Assembly (NCBI GenBank): GCA_015272395.1
Contig: JACYLQ010000033.1
Span: 124,001-188,000 of the forward strand
Origin: Calothrix sp. C42_A2020_038
GTDB taxonomy: Bacteria; Cyanobacteriota; Cyanobacteriia; Cyanobacteriales; Nostocaceae
DNA length: 64,000 bases
Direction: 5' to 3'
Positions within the stretch are counted from its first letter, which is position 1; every line of letters begins with the position of its first letter. The notes below the pieces were generated by a model. The model saw only the letters and a program-made list of their open reading frames with translations, did no database searches and was not told where the DNA came from. The translations under genes and the position numbers were made by a program. Positions 1-9,442 of this stretch are shown piece after piece.

Positions 1-516
1 AGTATCTTACTGACTATTTTAGGAATTGCTTGGGTAATTAGCGAACGAACCGAAAAGGAAGTTTCTTCCAAGTCTTCGCTACGCGGTATTATATTTGGGT
101 TACTTGCAGCAGTGGCGAATGCATTTGGCGCCGTTATTTCCCGTGCAGCGTTAGCAAATACAAATATCAACCCCTTATGGGCTGCTTTATTAAGGCTAAG
201 TGCAGGCGTATTATTTCTGCTACCTCTGATTACATTGCGGCGAGAAAAGTTAACTTCTGTGCCTAGTCCATCAAAATCTTGGCGTATAATCGGCGCCATC
301 TGCTTTGCGGCATTTTGTGGAACTTACTTAGGCATCTGGCTACAACAAACGGCAATCAAACTTGCACCTGTAGGTATTGCTTCAACACTATTACAGACAA
401 GTCCAATATTCGCCTTACCGCTAGCTTTAGGGATGGGCGAAAGGATAAGTATGAGGGCGACCGCAGGCGTTTTAATTGCGATCGCTGGGATTGCTTTACT
501 GTTCTATCTCAAATAA
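1..516 (+). CDS. EamA/DMT-family membrane transporter, C-terminal part (5' end outside window)
   Basis: The frame is open from the first base, so the gene begins upstream of the window; the first ATG (position 112) is internal. The visible 171 residues hold about five hydrophobic helices and a Gly/Ala-rich second EamA repeat (for example GIWLQQTAIKLAPVGIASTL, then a last helix GVLIAIAGIALLFYLK). This is the C-terminal half of a ten-helix drug/metabolite-type exporter of the inner membrane. The substrate cannot be read from sequence, as this family exports amino acids, nucleobases or drugs. No partner gene follows in the same operon. Confidence 0.8.
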   Translation, partial: SILLTILGIAWVISERTEKEVSSKSSLRGIIFGLLAAVANAFGAVISRAALANTNINPLWAALLRLSAGVLFLLPLITLRREKLTSVPSPSKSWRIIGAICFAAFCGTYLGIWLQQTAIKLAPVGIASTLLQTSPIFALPLALGMGERISMRATAGVLIAIAGIALLFYLK

Positions 517-792
517 TCCCAAAGGTCAGCTGGCATAGAAACGAAAATTATAAAATCGCTTCTTCACTATTAACTCATAACCCACATTCCGCACCCTAAC
601 TATCAAATATTTTTGATTTATCGGTGACAAATATTCGCTTGTAGTAATGTGCCGATTTTTTACCATTAACAATGTCAGCAACGTTTATTTGGTTATGCCT
701 ACAAAATTTCAGTTATAGCAGTATCAAAAAGTGTTATTTGCTGTACAACTATTATGAGTTGTAGCTTTAATAACATCAAGGAGTGACTAGAC

Positions 793-1656
793 GTGACATT
801 AACTTTAATTGAGGGCAAGTATAAAATAGCCGAAACAGCCCCAGACGGTGACTCAATTCGTTTTTATCCTAATAACCCGGAATTGTGGCAAAAATTATCT
901 AGAAAAGTCCGTACTAACCATGCTGGCGCCGCCCAATTGCGATTAGATGCGATAGATGCACTCGAAACTCATTTTTCACCACGAGGGGGAATTGCAATGC
1001 AGCATCAACCGCTCAAATATGCTCATGCTGCAGCGGAGGAACTGTTGAAATATATAGGGTTTCAGGATGTGAAGCGTGGTAATAATGAGAAAATAATTTC
1101 TGCAACGCCAGAAGAAATATCAGGTTTTATATTGACGCGATTTGCTGATACTTATGGTAGAAGCATTGCGTTTGTGTTTACAGGAAACAGTGAACAAGAG
1201 GATGGTAGCAATATTTTTTTAGATAAATCTCTGTTACAAAAGAGTGCTAACTACCATTTACTCAAACAGGGACTTGTTTACCCGACTTTTTACTCCAAGT
1301 TGTATCCTGATTTACGAAAAGAGTTGGCAAAAGCGGCAGAAACTGCACGTACAGAATTACAAGGTTTGTGGAGTGAAGATAAAACTAATACGGGGTTTAT
1401 TTTGGAGAGTTTGGAAACTATTACTGACCAAGCAGTAATTTTACCTAAATTATTTCGGCGCCTGATAAGTTATCTTGCCATCAATGACGGCAGTGTTGCG
1501 CTGGATGGGTTCGTTCAATACGTAGATTCCCTTGATGACAAAATAATCATACTACCTGACGGTCATGTTACGGGTTTTGATTACGTTATTAAAATAGAGG
1601 GTCAAAAACTTTGGCTTACCCAGCAACCTGAAGATTTAGTTTTTGTCGAGAAATAG
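793..1656 (+). CDS. Staphylococcal-nuclease-like (TNase fold) protein
   Basis: The 287-residue protein starts at GTG, 9 bases after an AAGGAG ribosome site. The N-terminal 200 residues match the SNase OB fold: a DGDSIRF strand, an RLDAIDALETH segment that aligns with the R-x-x-x-x-D-x-x-E catalytic/Ca2+ region, and DTYGRSIAF aligning with the D-x-Y-G-R that supplies the second catalytic Arg. A KLYPDLRKELAKAAETAR helix and GLW follow, as in thermonucleases. The last 90 residues are an unrecognised extension. No signal peptide is visible, so it is probably cytoplasmic. Nuclease activity is inferred from retained residues. It is convergent with the kinase gene downstream. Confidence 0.65.
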   Translation: MTLTLIEGKYKIAETAPDGDSIRFYPNNPELWQKLSRKVRTNHAGAAQLRLDAIDALETHFSPRGGIAMQHQPLKYAHAAAEELLKYIGFQDVKRGNNEKIISATPEEISGFILTRFADTYGRSIAFVFTGNSEQEDGSNIFLDKSLLQKSANYHLLKQGLVYPTFYSKLYPDLRKELAKAAETARTELQGLWSEDKTNTGFILESLETITDQAVILPKLFRRLISYLAINDGSVALDGFVQYVDSLDDKIIILPDGHVTGFDYVIKIEGQKLWLTQQPEDLVFVEK

Positions 1657-1668
1657 ATATAATTTTAG

Positions 1669-1690
1669 GATGTCCACAATGGTGGACATC
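1669..1690. terminator. Hairpin between convergent genes
   Basis: A 9-bp perfect stem (GATGTCCAC / GTGGACATC) with a four-base loop lies in the 41-base gap between the nuclease-like gene and the convergent kinase gene. It could end transcription from both sides. The T-run is poor (TTGGTAGTT on the plus strand), so termination is inferred from position and stem strength. Confidence 0.5.
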
Positions 1691-1697
1691 TTGGTAG

Positions 1698-3461
1698 TTA
1701 TTCAGTAGAAGTAGTATCAGCGGAACTACGTTCCTGTACTTGCTTTGTAGGTACTACTATATCGGAACTGGAACGTTCAGATGAGTTTGAGGATGAAGGA
1801 ACAGTTGGTACTACTACCGAACCATTGGGTTGCGATGGTGTACTTTGTGATTTATTTCCTGGTGATACCTTAGTACGAGAATCACGCACTGTTCGCAATC
1901 TTTCTACTAAAGAGGGAGAAGGTTGACTTGATGGGACCTTTGGTGCAGCACTCCCACTCGAATCACTGGCATTATTGCCATTACCTGCACCATAATTACG
2001 TTTTGGCGTACTATCACTATTGCTTGTGGTATTGCTGTTGTTATTGTCGTTATTATTGTTTCTGCGTCTTATTGTAGTTGTGTTGCTATCGGAACCATCA
2101 GAACTGCTTGAGTTATCAGAATTTTGATAATTTCTCGAATTACTATTATTGGTTTCGGTGTTGCTGTTATAAACACGGCGCCGTTTGCGTCGAACAGAAG
2201 TCGATACAGGCGCCGTTTCAACACGATTCGAGACCTGAGTTTGTTGGTTTGATGTGGGTTGGATGGACGATGTTGGTGATGGGGTAGAAGTTGGTGTAGT
2301 TATGCTTGTTGCAGGCGTGGAAAAAATACTGTTAGGCTGTTCCACTAATGGTTGTTCCACTGCTTGAGGTTTTGAAGCAATTCGCACAGCGCTAAAACCT
2401 GCTGCTGCTGCCAACATTGCAATACCAGTACCAATAAATACTTTTGGCTTCAGTAATTTATCGGCGATAGCCTTAACAGCTTTGCCTTGGTTTTTGAAAT
2501 TTGGTTGCGAAGGTAGTTCGGTACCTACCTGGGTCACTGCTACAGAAGAAATATCAAGATTTTCAGGCTGTTGACTGGATAGCTGTTGACTGGATAAATC
2601 TATTGTTGGCACTGCGTAAGTTGGCAACGGTTGCGGTACAGGATTGATTCCTGATGCAGGCAATAATTTTAGCCATTCGGCAACGCTAGCTGGTCGAAAT
2701 CTGGCATCAACAGCCATACCACGCATTACAGCTTGGTTAACAGCAGCACTCAAGTGCGGTTGCAGTTCGCGCGGAGAAGGCATTTTTTCACGGTCGCGCA
2801 GTAATGCGGGCATAGGGACTTGGGCTGTTAGAAGCGTGTACAACGTTGCTGCCAGTCCATAAACATCGGTTGCGGGTGTACGAGGTGCTTGTGATAAATA
2901 TTGTTCAATTGGGGAATATCCCTCAGAAACCATGCCAGTGTGTGTCTGGCGAACTCCGCTATTAAATTCGCGTGCGATGCCAAAGTCAATCAGCACCACA
3001 GATTGAGTACCTTGACGAAGAATAATATTATCTGGCTTAATATCGCGGTGTAATAAACCGTTTTCGTGGACTACTTCTAAAGCAGCGCCAATTTGGCGAA
3101 TATAGTGAATAGCTGTTGCTTCTGGCAGGGGAATTCCTGGTATTACGTATGCTTCCCCCAAAGTTTCGCCAGGAATATATTCCATTACCATGTATGGTAA
3201 TGCTGCCTCGACAAAAAAGTCGCTAACCCGAACAATGTTAGGGTGAACACAAGTCGCCAATCGTCGTGCTTCATCTTGGAATTGCCCCTCGAATTTGGCA
3301 AAATCCGGATGTTGTCGCAGCTTCTCATTCAGGGTTTTAATTACCACCACCTGATGTAGATAGTGGTGAGTTGCTTTGAACGTTATGCCAAAGCCACCTC
3401 GACCAATCTCATGGTCAAGGGTATATTTGCCACCCTGTAAGGTTGTACCAGCAACTACCAT
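1698..3461 (-). CDS. Membrane-anchored Ser/Thr protein kinase (PknB type) with low-complexity periplasmic tail
   Basis: The 587 residues have a complete Hanks-type kinase domain: glycine loop GRGGFG (20-25), ATP lysine K42, HRDIKPDN with catalytic D140, and DFG at 159-161. The activation-segment end is [10 protein letters not shown] rather than a canonical APE, a form common in cyanobacterial kinases. A Pro/Gln linker leads to one membrane helix (about 338-361), followed by some 220 residues rich in Ser, Asn and Thr with no recognisable sensor fold. The catalytic domain should be cytoplasmic and the tail outside the membrane. The Asn/Ser runs resemble replication-slippage expansions. The target is unknown. 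The next gene upstream is a P-loop protein on the same strand. Confidence 0.9.
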   Translation of the reverse strand: MVVAGTTLQGGKYTLDHEIGRGGFGITFKATHHYLHQVVVIKTLNEKLRQHPDFAKFEGQFQDEARRLATCVHPNIVRVSDFFVEAALPYMVMEYIPGETLGEAYVIPGIPLPEATAIHYIRQIGAALEVVHENGLLHRDIKPDNIILRQGTQSVVLIDFGIAREFNSGVRQTHTGMVSEGYSPIEQYLSQAPRTPATDVYGLAATLYTLLTAQVPMPALLRDREKMPSPRELQPHLSAAVNQAVMRGMAVDARFRPASVAEWLKLLPASGINPVPQPLPTYAVPTIDLSSQQLSSQQPENLDISSVAVTQVGTELPSQPNFKNQGKAVKAIADKLLKPKVFIGTGIAMLAAAAGFSAVRIASKPQAVEQPLVEQPNSIFSTPATSITTPTSTPSPTSSIQPTSNQQTQVSNRVETAPVSTSVRRKRRRVYNSNTETNNSNSRNYQNSDNSSSSDGSDSNTTTIRRRNNNNDNNNSNTTSNSDSTPKRNYGAGNGNNASDSSGSAAPKVPSSQPSPSLVERLRTVRDSRTKVSPGNKSQSTPSQPNGSVVVPTVPSSSNSSERSSSDIVVPTKQVQERSSADTTSTE

Positions 3462-3767
3462 AGCGATTTTAGATTTGAGGTTTGCTTTTTTGAGTTCGGT
3501 CTGGGCTGTTCAATTATTTGATTGTAGATGACCCAAACCCATTCACCATTATGTCGAGTGTCAAAATTTTATAATTGTTACTTTTGGTAGAAGCACACAC
3601 TTAATAAATTATGCACTCTGCATAAGGAAAATAGCTAACAAGAAGTAAGAATATAACATGATTAAAATTTTGGTAAAGAAATTTTATCTGAATCAACGTA
3701 AAAATTCCAATCCCACTAGTAACTATTCTCACAAAATGCTCTGTTCTACTATTCTCGATCAAACTAT

Positions 3768-4901
3768 TCAATCCAAACGTTGTCTCAACCATAAAGCTAG
3801 TAATGGAAGCGCTAATTTATACCCTTGCTCGGCGCCATAGATTAATCCTTTATGCTGAAGGCCTACTAAAGCGCCTTGCAGACTGCCACCGCGCGATAAA
3901 CCGTGTTTTTGGATATACTCACGGCTCTGTGGTTTTTCAGTTGGGTCACACGCTAAAGCTTCGAGTAAATGGACTTGATTTGGAGGCAACAGCATTAGTA
4001 ATGACTCAAAAGTTATAGACATATCCTTAAGTAGTCCTTCAATAGCCTCCTCTACTGCTTTCTCTGTTACTAACCCATCAGGACGACGAACTGTTCCTAG
4101 GCGCCGAATTAATACCATTGCATCACCAATATGCCCTTGTACAGCGTCTAAAAATAATTGCAGTGCTTTCGAGCGTGAGTCAAACGTTAACCCTTGGGTA
4201 TGTAAAATTTCTCTTGCCCAAATCGCAATCACATCTCTTGCTAAAGGTGCTAATTCTATAATTTCCAGAGAGTAATCGCTTTCTTCTGCATAAATACTTG
4301 TCTCAGCAATTGTTGCAACTAATACATAACTCACGTGAGTTTGAGCTTTGATTTCGCGTCGCAGTGTTGCTTCCCAAGAGCCATTTTTATCCCACGAACG
4401 AATGTGAGGAAAGGTTTGCAAAATCAGAATAACGCGCTTGTCATCGCTTTCCACCAGTTTTTGCGGTAGACTCAGTAGCAATTCAAATGCTTGCCACAGT
4501 TGATTTTCATTCAAACCACGTATTAAATTAAGCTTGCCGCCAGCTTCTTCTGTAAATGTAAAGAATTCTTTTGCTATTATATTTACCCAGTTTTTTATTT
4601 TAGCTGTGTCAAAGTTTTGACTGATCGCCTCCGCTAGCAACCGCAAAAAACGCCCGCCATCAGTCGCACGAATACAATCTATTTCTAAAATAATTGCCCC
4701 TACTTCCCTTGCTGCTGCACGTACAAGTGTACGGCGCCCATTACCAGGTACCCCCACAATTAACAAATCACCGTCCTGTGAAAGAACCTCAACAATTCGC
4801 TGAAATTCAACCGAACGCCCAATCAATTCCAATTGAACCGACAAATTCAAATACACGCGCTTTCTGCCTTCAACCCAAGCTGTAACGCAAAGCATACTCA
4901 T
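3768..4901 (-). CDS. AAA/STAND-like P-loop protein with degenerate Walker motifs
   Basis: This 377-residue protein has Orc/Cdc6-like AAA architecture: an N-terminal IGRSVEFQRI box, a P-loop strand, a sensor-type region and a C-terminal winged-helix-like segment (LLEAL..., GLSRGGSLQGALVGLQHKGL). The Walker A site reads GVPGNGRRT, with Arg where Lys is expected. The strand expected to be Walker B reads RVILILQTF, with no acidic residue. Hydrolysis is therefore doubtful, and it may bind nucleotide or DNA only. The start at 4901 is the first in-frame ATG; the later M at residue 3 is equally possible. The function is unknown. It lies 300 bases upstream of the kinase on the same strand. Confidence 0.6.
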   Translation of the reverse strand: MSMLCVTAWVEGRKRVYLNLSVQLELIGRSVEFQRIVEVLSQDGDLLIVGVPGNGRRTLVRAAAREVGAIILEIDCIRATDGGRFLRLLAEAISQNFDTAKIKNWVNIIAKEFFTFTEEAGGKLNLIRGLNENQLWQAFELLLSLPQKLVESDDKRVILILQTFPHIRSWDKNGSWEATLRREIKAQTHVSYVLVATIAETSIYAEESDYSLEIIELAPLARDVIAIWAREILHTQGLTFDSRSKALQLFLDAVQGHIGDAMVLIRRLGTVRRPDGLVTEKAVEEAIEGLLKDMSITFESLLMLLPPNQVHLLEALACDPTEKPQSREYIQKHGLSRGGSLQGALVGLQHKGLIYGAEQGYKLALPLLALWLRQRLD

Positions 4902-5274
4902 TTCACTAGTTTATCGGCAATAAGTATTAGTAAAATTTATACAAATTATTAGAAAAATAGATTTTATTCTCATTGTGGCACTATTTATAAGTGTCTTAAA
5001 TTTCATAACACACTTTTTTGAAAATTTGTAGATTTTTTTAAGTATTATTTTGGTTGCACGAAATTAATTGCAATTACAGCAGATTGCAGGTTGGGGAGGG
5101 GTGTACTCCATTTAGATGCAAAACGCTGTATTTTTAGCAATCAATATAAAACTATTGAAAAAAATTATATATATTATTCAAAAAATTAAGTGTTAACATG
5201 TAGCTAGCACTAAAAGAAAGTGCTATGGTTGATATAACACAGGTTTTTTAAAAATAGCTATAAGGAAAATAGTC
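4902..5274. other. Intergenic region, divergent promoters and a short repeat
   Basis: This 373-base AT-rich gap separates the divergent P-loop protein and P-type ATPase genes and must hold both promoters. At 5074-5130 is a 57-base element that starts TTACAGCAGATT and ends CGCTGTA, matching the ends of the longer inverted-end elements elsewhere in the window. Nothing else is recognisable. Confidence 0.5.
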
Positions 5275-8022
5275 ATGGTGCAGGTAGTATCTGCGGTTGA
5301 ACTGCCTTCCGAACAGCCTAAATTTTGGCATTCAATGGAAGTTGAGGAAGCGTTATCACTCTTAAACAGCACTCTAGACGAAGGTTTGAGTAATTTTGAT
5401 GTTAAGCAGCGAGTTGAGAAGTACGGTACCAACTCTTTGGCAGCTAAGAAAGGTAAACCCTTATGGTTGAGGTTTTTACAGCAGTATAATCAGCCATTGC
5501 TTATTGTCTTATTGTTCGCGGGATTAGTAAAAGCGTTATCAGGAAGTTTTGTAAACGCAGGAGTCATTTGGGGTGTTACGACTACCAATGCAATCATTGG
5601 GTTCATTCAAGAGTCTAAGGCAGAAGGGGCAATTGAAGCTCTTGCAAACGCCATTACTACTGAAACCACGGTTATTCGGGATGGACAAAAAGTTCGTATT
5701 CCCTCCCGTGAGTTAGTACCTGGAGATATAGTTTTACTCATCTCAGGTGATAAAGTTCCCGCTGACTTAAGATTGCTCCAAGCTAAAAATCTGCAAATAG
5801 ACGAATCAGGTTTAACTGGTGAATCAGTAGCTGTTGAAAAGCATGTAGATGTTCTAAATCCCGAAACCCCTCTTGCCGAGCGTAAAAACATGGCATACGC
5901 AGGTGGTTTTGTGACTTTTGGACAAGCTGTAGGAATTGTTGTTGCAACAGGGAATAACACCGAAACCGGAAAGATTTCCCAGTTAATGGATCAACATACG
6001 AATCTAAGTACACCGTTAACTCGTAAGTTCGACAAATTTAGTCATAATTGGCTGCGCGTGGTTTTAGCGTTGACTACATTAACTTTTGTCGTTGGATTTA
6101 ATTCTAGAGGTTTCCAAGAAGCTCTCGAAGCTGCTGTTGCTCTGACTGTTGGCGCCATTCCAGAAGGCTTACCAGCAGTAGTAACGGTGACTTTGGCAAT
6201 TGGTGTTTCCAGAATGGCAAAGCGAAATGCAATTATTCGGAAGTTGCCTGCTGTAGAGACTTTAGGTAGTGCTACCGTTATTTGTTCAGACAAAACGGGT
6301 ACTCTCACAGAAAATCAGATGACTGTCCAAGCCATTTACGCAAGTGGGCATCAATACGTTTTGACAGGAGTGGGGTATGCACCTGAAGGTGAAATTCTGC
6401 GCGATGAAAAACCAATTAACTTAAATACCGACAAGAGTCTACAGGAAACTTTATTAGCTGGAATTCTTTGTAATGATTCTCAAATTGAATATAAAGATAA
6501 TAGATGGGTAGTAGTCGGAGACCCAACCGAAGGTGCATTGATTGCTTCGGCAAACAAAGCTGGTTTTAATCAGGCTTCACTCACAAGACAAATACCCAGA
6601 ATCGACACGATTCCTTTCGAGTCTGAATATCAGTACATGGCAACGCTGCATAGCACGCCAGGAGGGAAGGTTATTTACGTAAAAGGTTCTGTTGAATCCA
6701 TTTTGAAGCGCTGTAGCGGAATGCTTAACAGTGAAGGACAGCAACGTCCAATCGATTGTGTGGAAACGTTAAAGCAAACGAGTATCGAGCGGGAAGTTAA
6801 TATCATGGCACGGCAAGGGCTAAGGGTTCTTGCACTTGCGAAAAAAAATGTACCTGATAGTCAAAATTCCGTTGACCATCACGATATCGAAACAGGACTA
6901 ATTTTCCTTGGTTTGCAAGGAATGATTGACCCTCCGCGCAAAAGTGCCATCAAAGCTGTACAAGCTTGTCAACAAGCTGGCATTCAAGTCAAGATGATTA
7001 CAGGAGACCATGCTGTAACTGCACAAGCGATTGCTCGTAGTATGGGTATGGGCAAGAACGGTTCGGTCTTAGCATTCACTGGCGCCGAGCTTGCTAAAAT
7101 GGACAAAACCGAACTCGCGCAGGTTGCAGAAGAAGGATCTGTATTTGCTCGTGTGGCGCCAGAACAGAAGCTACGTTTAGTTGAAGCCCTACAATCGAAA
7201 GGCGAAGTTGTGGCGATGACAGGTGATGGTGTTAATGATGCACCTGCATTAAAACAAGCTGATATTGGCATTGCAATGGGTGGTGCAGGTACAGAAGTTG
7301 CAAAAGAAGCATCAGACATGTTGCTAACCGATGACAACTTTGCCTCGATCGAAGCAGCAGTTGAAGAAGGACGGTCAGTTTATAAAAATCTCGTCAAAGC
7401 AGTCTGTTTTATTCTCCCTGTAAATGGTGGGGAGTCTATGACAGTTTTACTCAGTACATTATTAGCAAGAGACTTACCAATTCTATCCTTACAAATTCTG
7501 TGGTTAAATATAATTAACTCCATCACAATGACTGTACCTTTGGCATTTGAACCCAAAGCACCAAATGTGATGAAGCAAGCACCAAGAAATCCTAACGAAC
7601 CATTACTTTCTGGTAGTCGGATCCAAAGAATCATACTTATATCCGTGTTCAACTGGATTGTTATATTCGGTGTGTTTGAATATATCCGTTCAACAACAGG
7701 TAACTTAGCATTAGCCCGCACAATGGCAATTAACTCGCTGATTGCTGGACGTATTTTCTATATGCTCAGTATCAGTCAACTTATTCCCAACTTAATTGCA
7801 AAAATGGACGGTACAATTGAAGAAAACGTCGATATCCCAGCAATTGGGTTCGGAATTATCGGAGCTATTTTACTACAAATCGCCTTTTCTCATGTACCAT
7901 TAATTAATCAAGTTTTTGAAACGGCACCTCTGACTTTACAACAATGGCTATTATGCTTAGGAATTGGCTCACCAATGATTTTCTGGGCTGCATTAGCAAA
8001 TAAAATTGACCCTCCAAACTAA
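5275..8022 (+). CDS. P2-type cation-transporting ATPase
   Basis: The 915 residues follow the P-type ATPase plan: N-terminal cation ATPase domain, actuator loop with LTGES, phosphorylation motif CSDKTGTLT (D339), nucleotide-binding domain, hinge MTGDGVNDAP and about ten membrane helices. Helix 4 has PEGLPA and helix 5 has NGGES, keeping the Glu and Asn/Glu ligands of Ca2+ pumps. Helix 6 reads NIINSI where SERCA/PacL pumps have NLVTD, so the site-defining Thr and Asp are missing. It is thus a P2 pump for Ca2+, Na+ or another cation; specificity cannot be assigned. AAGGA lies 9 bases before the ATG. Confidence 0.9.
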   Translation: MVQVVSAVELPSEQPKFWHSMEVEEALSLLNSTLDEGLSNFDVKQRVEKYGTNSLAAKKGKPLWLRFLQQYNQPLLIVLLFAGLVKALSGSFVNAGVIWGVTTTNAIIGFIQESKAEGAIEALANAITTETTVIRDGQKVRIPSRELVPGDIVLLISGDKVPADLRLLQAKNLQIDESGLTGESVAVEKHVDVLNPETPLAERKNMAYAGGFVTFGQAVGIVVATGNNTETGKISQLMDQHTNLSTPLTRKFDKFSHNWLRVVLALTTLTFVVGFNSRGFQEALEAAVALTVGAIPEGLPAVVTVTLAIGVSRMAKRNAIIRKLPAVETLGSATVICSDKTGTLTENQMTVQAIYASGHQYVLTGVGYAPEGEILRDEKPINLNTDKSLQETLLAGILCNDSQIEYKDNRWVVVGDPTEGALIASANKAGFNQASLTRQIPRIDTIPFESEYQYMATLHSTPGGKVIYVKGSVESILKRCSGMLNSEGQQRPIDCVETLKQTSIEREVNIMARQGLRVLALAKKNVPDSQNSVDHHDIETGLIFLGLQGMIDPPRKSAIKAVQACQQAGIQVKMITGDHAVTAQAIARSMGMGKNGSVLAFTGAELAKMDKTELAQVAEEGSVFARVAPEQKLRLVEALQSKGEVVAMTGDGVNDAPALKQADIGIAMGGAGTEVAKEASDMLLTDDNFASIEAAVEEGRSVYKNLVKAVCFILPVNGGESMTVLLSTLLARDLPILSLQILWLNIINSITMTVPLAFEPKAPNVMKQAPRNPNEPLLSGSRIQRIILISVFNWIVIFGVFEYIRSTTGNLALARTMAINSLIAGRIFYMLSISQLIPNLIAKMDGTIEENVDIPAIGFGIIGAILLQIAFSHVPLINQVFETAPLTLQQWLLCLGIGSPMIFWAALANKIDPPN

Positions 8023-8052
8023 TTCTGACTCAAATCAAAACTAAATAAAAAT

Positions 8053-8086
8053 AATACAGAGACTAAATATATTTAGTCTCTGTATT
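8053..8086. terminator. 34-bp perfect palindrome after the P-type ATPase
   Basis: Thirty bases after the ATPase stop codon is a perfect 34-bp palindrome (core GAGACTAAAT / ATTTAGTCTC) followed by GTTTTC. It would form a 15-16-bp stem with a tight loop and a short T-run, consistent with an intrinsic terminator. Because it is symmetric, it could also act on the opposite strand. Confidence 0.65.
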
Positions 8087-8391
8087 GTTTTCAGATTTTG
8101 AAAGCTACAGTAATACAGCAAATTGTATGTTGATGTGATACATGTAGAAACGTTACATGTAAAGTCTCTACATGATTTTGGATATTACCTGTGTACCTCA
8201 TGTACCTGATATTTGCTGTAGATTACGGATGTAACGGGTTATTTATCAGCGCAACATGACAAAATATTATATTTAAAATGTTACATAAGTGTTAAAAAAG
8301 ACATGAAAACTATGCTATTAATAAAAGTAAATCTCAATAAGTACGATAAACATTTAGTTCAGTGTTGATTTATTTGTATAGGATAATTTAG
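8087..8391. promoter_or_regulatory. Upstream region of the ABC transporter genes
   Basis: This is the remainder of a 369-base gap. A 107-bp MITE-like element occupies 8114-8220. The last 170 bases before the permease are AT-rich, so the promoter must lie here or inside the element. I see no clear Fur box or cobalamin riboswitch. Confidence 0.35.
8114..8220. repeat. MITE-like element, copy A (TACAGCAAAT ends)
   Basis: This 107-bp element has perfect 10-bp inverted ends (TACAGCAAAT / ATTTGCTGTA) and an internal near-palindrome around CGTTACATGTAA. Copy B at 20666-20771 is the same element in opposite orientation, matching over nearly its whole length with scattered substitutions. It has no coding capacity. 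Confidence 0.8.
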
Positions 8392-9426
8392 ATGAAAATG
8401 ACATCAAAGCAATTGGGGAAGCAAATTCCGGAAACTCTGACACAGCGTCGTATTTTTTTCGCAGTTATGATTTTGTTCTTGGGACTGGCATTAACGTTGT
8501 TATTATCGCTTTCTCAAGGCGCTGTTCCCCTCAGCTTTGATGAAATGTTACAAGCACTACTTCGTCAAGGAGACCCACTCAAACAAACAATACTTTGGGA
8601 TTTACGTATTCCACGTATTTTTGCTGCAATGGTAGTTGGTGCTGCATTGGGAATGTCAGGCGCCTTATTGCAAGGTATGTTACGTAATAGTTTAGCAGAC
8701 CCTTTCATTTTAGGAATATCCGCAGGTGCAGGATTAGTGGTAATTGTGATGGTAGTATTACAAGTATTTCAAGCTTGGATACCTTTAGCAGCCTGGATAG
8801 GTGCCATAATTACAACAGCGATAGTAATATTTCTCGGTCGTTCGGGTAGCAAACTATCAGTTGAAAGATTAATTCTAGGTGGTGTCGCAGTTAGTTCATT
8901 GTTTGGTGCAGTTCAAAGTACTTTACTTTTACTTGCAGAAGATGGTCAAATTCAACAGGCTTTGAATTGGTTAATTGGTAGCTTAAATGGTCGAGGTTGG
9001 CGCGAAGTGAACGCAGCAGCACCTTATATAGTTATTGCTTTAATTGCAGGATGGTTACTCGCGCGTTCTTTAAACTTGCTAGCTTTAGGAGATGACTTAG
9101 CAGTAGGTTTAGGTGTCAACCTCGGACGGTCGCGTATATTAATTGCAGGTATCGCAACTCTTTTGGCTGCTGGTGCAGTTAGTGTGAGTGGACTAGTTGG
9201 TTTTATTGGGTTAGTAGTTCCGCACGGAGTTCGCTTACTCGTAGGAAATGACCATCGTGTGTTACTACCATTATCTGCCCTCGGTGGCGCCTGGTTGTTA
9301 ATGTTTGCGGATTTACTTTCTAGACTAGGTTCAGTCGAGTTACCTGTAGGTTCCGTGACAGCACTTTTAGGTTCACCATTATTCATCTGGTTACTTTACC
9401 GTCGTAAAACAATTAGCGGAGATTAA
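8392..9426 (+). CDS. FecCD-family ABC transporter permease (iron-siderophore/B12 type)
   Basis: The 344-residue integral membrane protein has about ten hydrophobic segments and the FecCD signatures: RIPRIFAAMVVGAALGMSGA near residue 70, RNSLADPFILGISAGA (about 102-117), and LVGFIGLVVPHGVRLLVG near 275, the coupling-helix region that contacts the ATPase. The family moves ferric siderophores, heme or cobalamin from a periplasmic binding protein into the cytoplasm. The ATPase gene follows 16 bases downstream. No substrate-binding protein or TonB receptor gene is adjacent, so the substrate is open. Confidence 0.9.
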   Translation: MKMTSKQLGKQIPETLTQRRIFFAVMILFLGLALTLLLSLSQGAVPLSFDEMLQALLRQGDPLKQTILWDLRIPRIFAAMVVGAALGMSGALLQGMLRNSLADPFILGISAGAGLVVIVMVVLQVFQAWIPLAAWIGAIITTAIVIFLGRSGSKLSVERLILGGVAVSSLFGAVQSTLLLLAEDGQIQQALNWLIGSLNGRGWREVNAAAPYIVIALIAGWLLARSLNLLALGDDLAVGLGVNLGRSRILIAGIATLLAAGAVSVSGLVGFIGLVVPHGVRLLVGNDHRVLLPLSALGGAWLLMFADLLSRLGSVELPVGSVTALLGSPLFIWLLYRRKTISGD

Positions 9427-9442
9427 GCCAACTTAAAAATAT

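Noticed and set aside
8087-8391. Cobalamin riboswitch or Fur box upstream of the FecCD genes
   Set aside because: No conserved B12-box or clear 19-bp Fur palindrome could be found; the region is mostly a MITE-like repeat.
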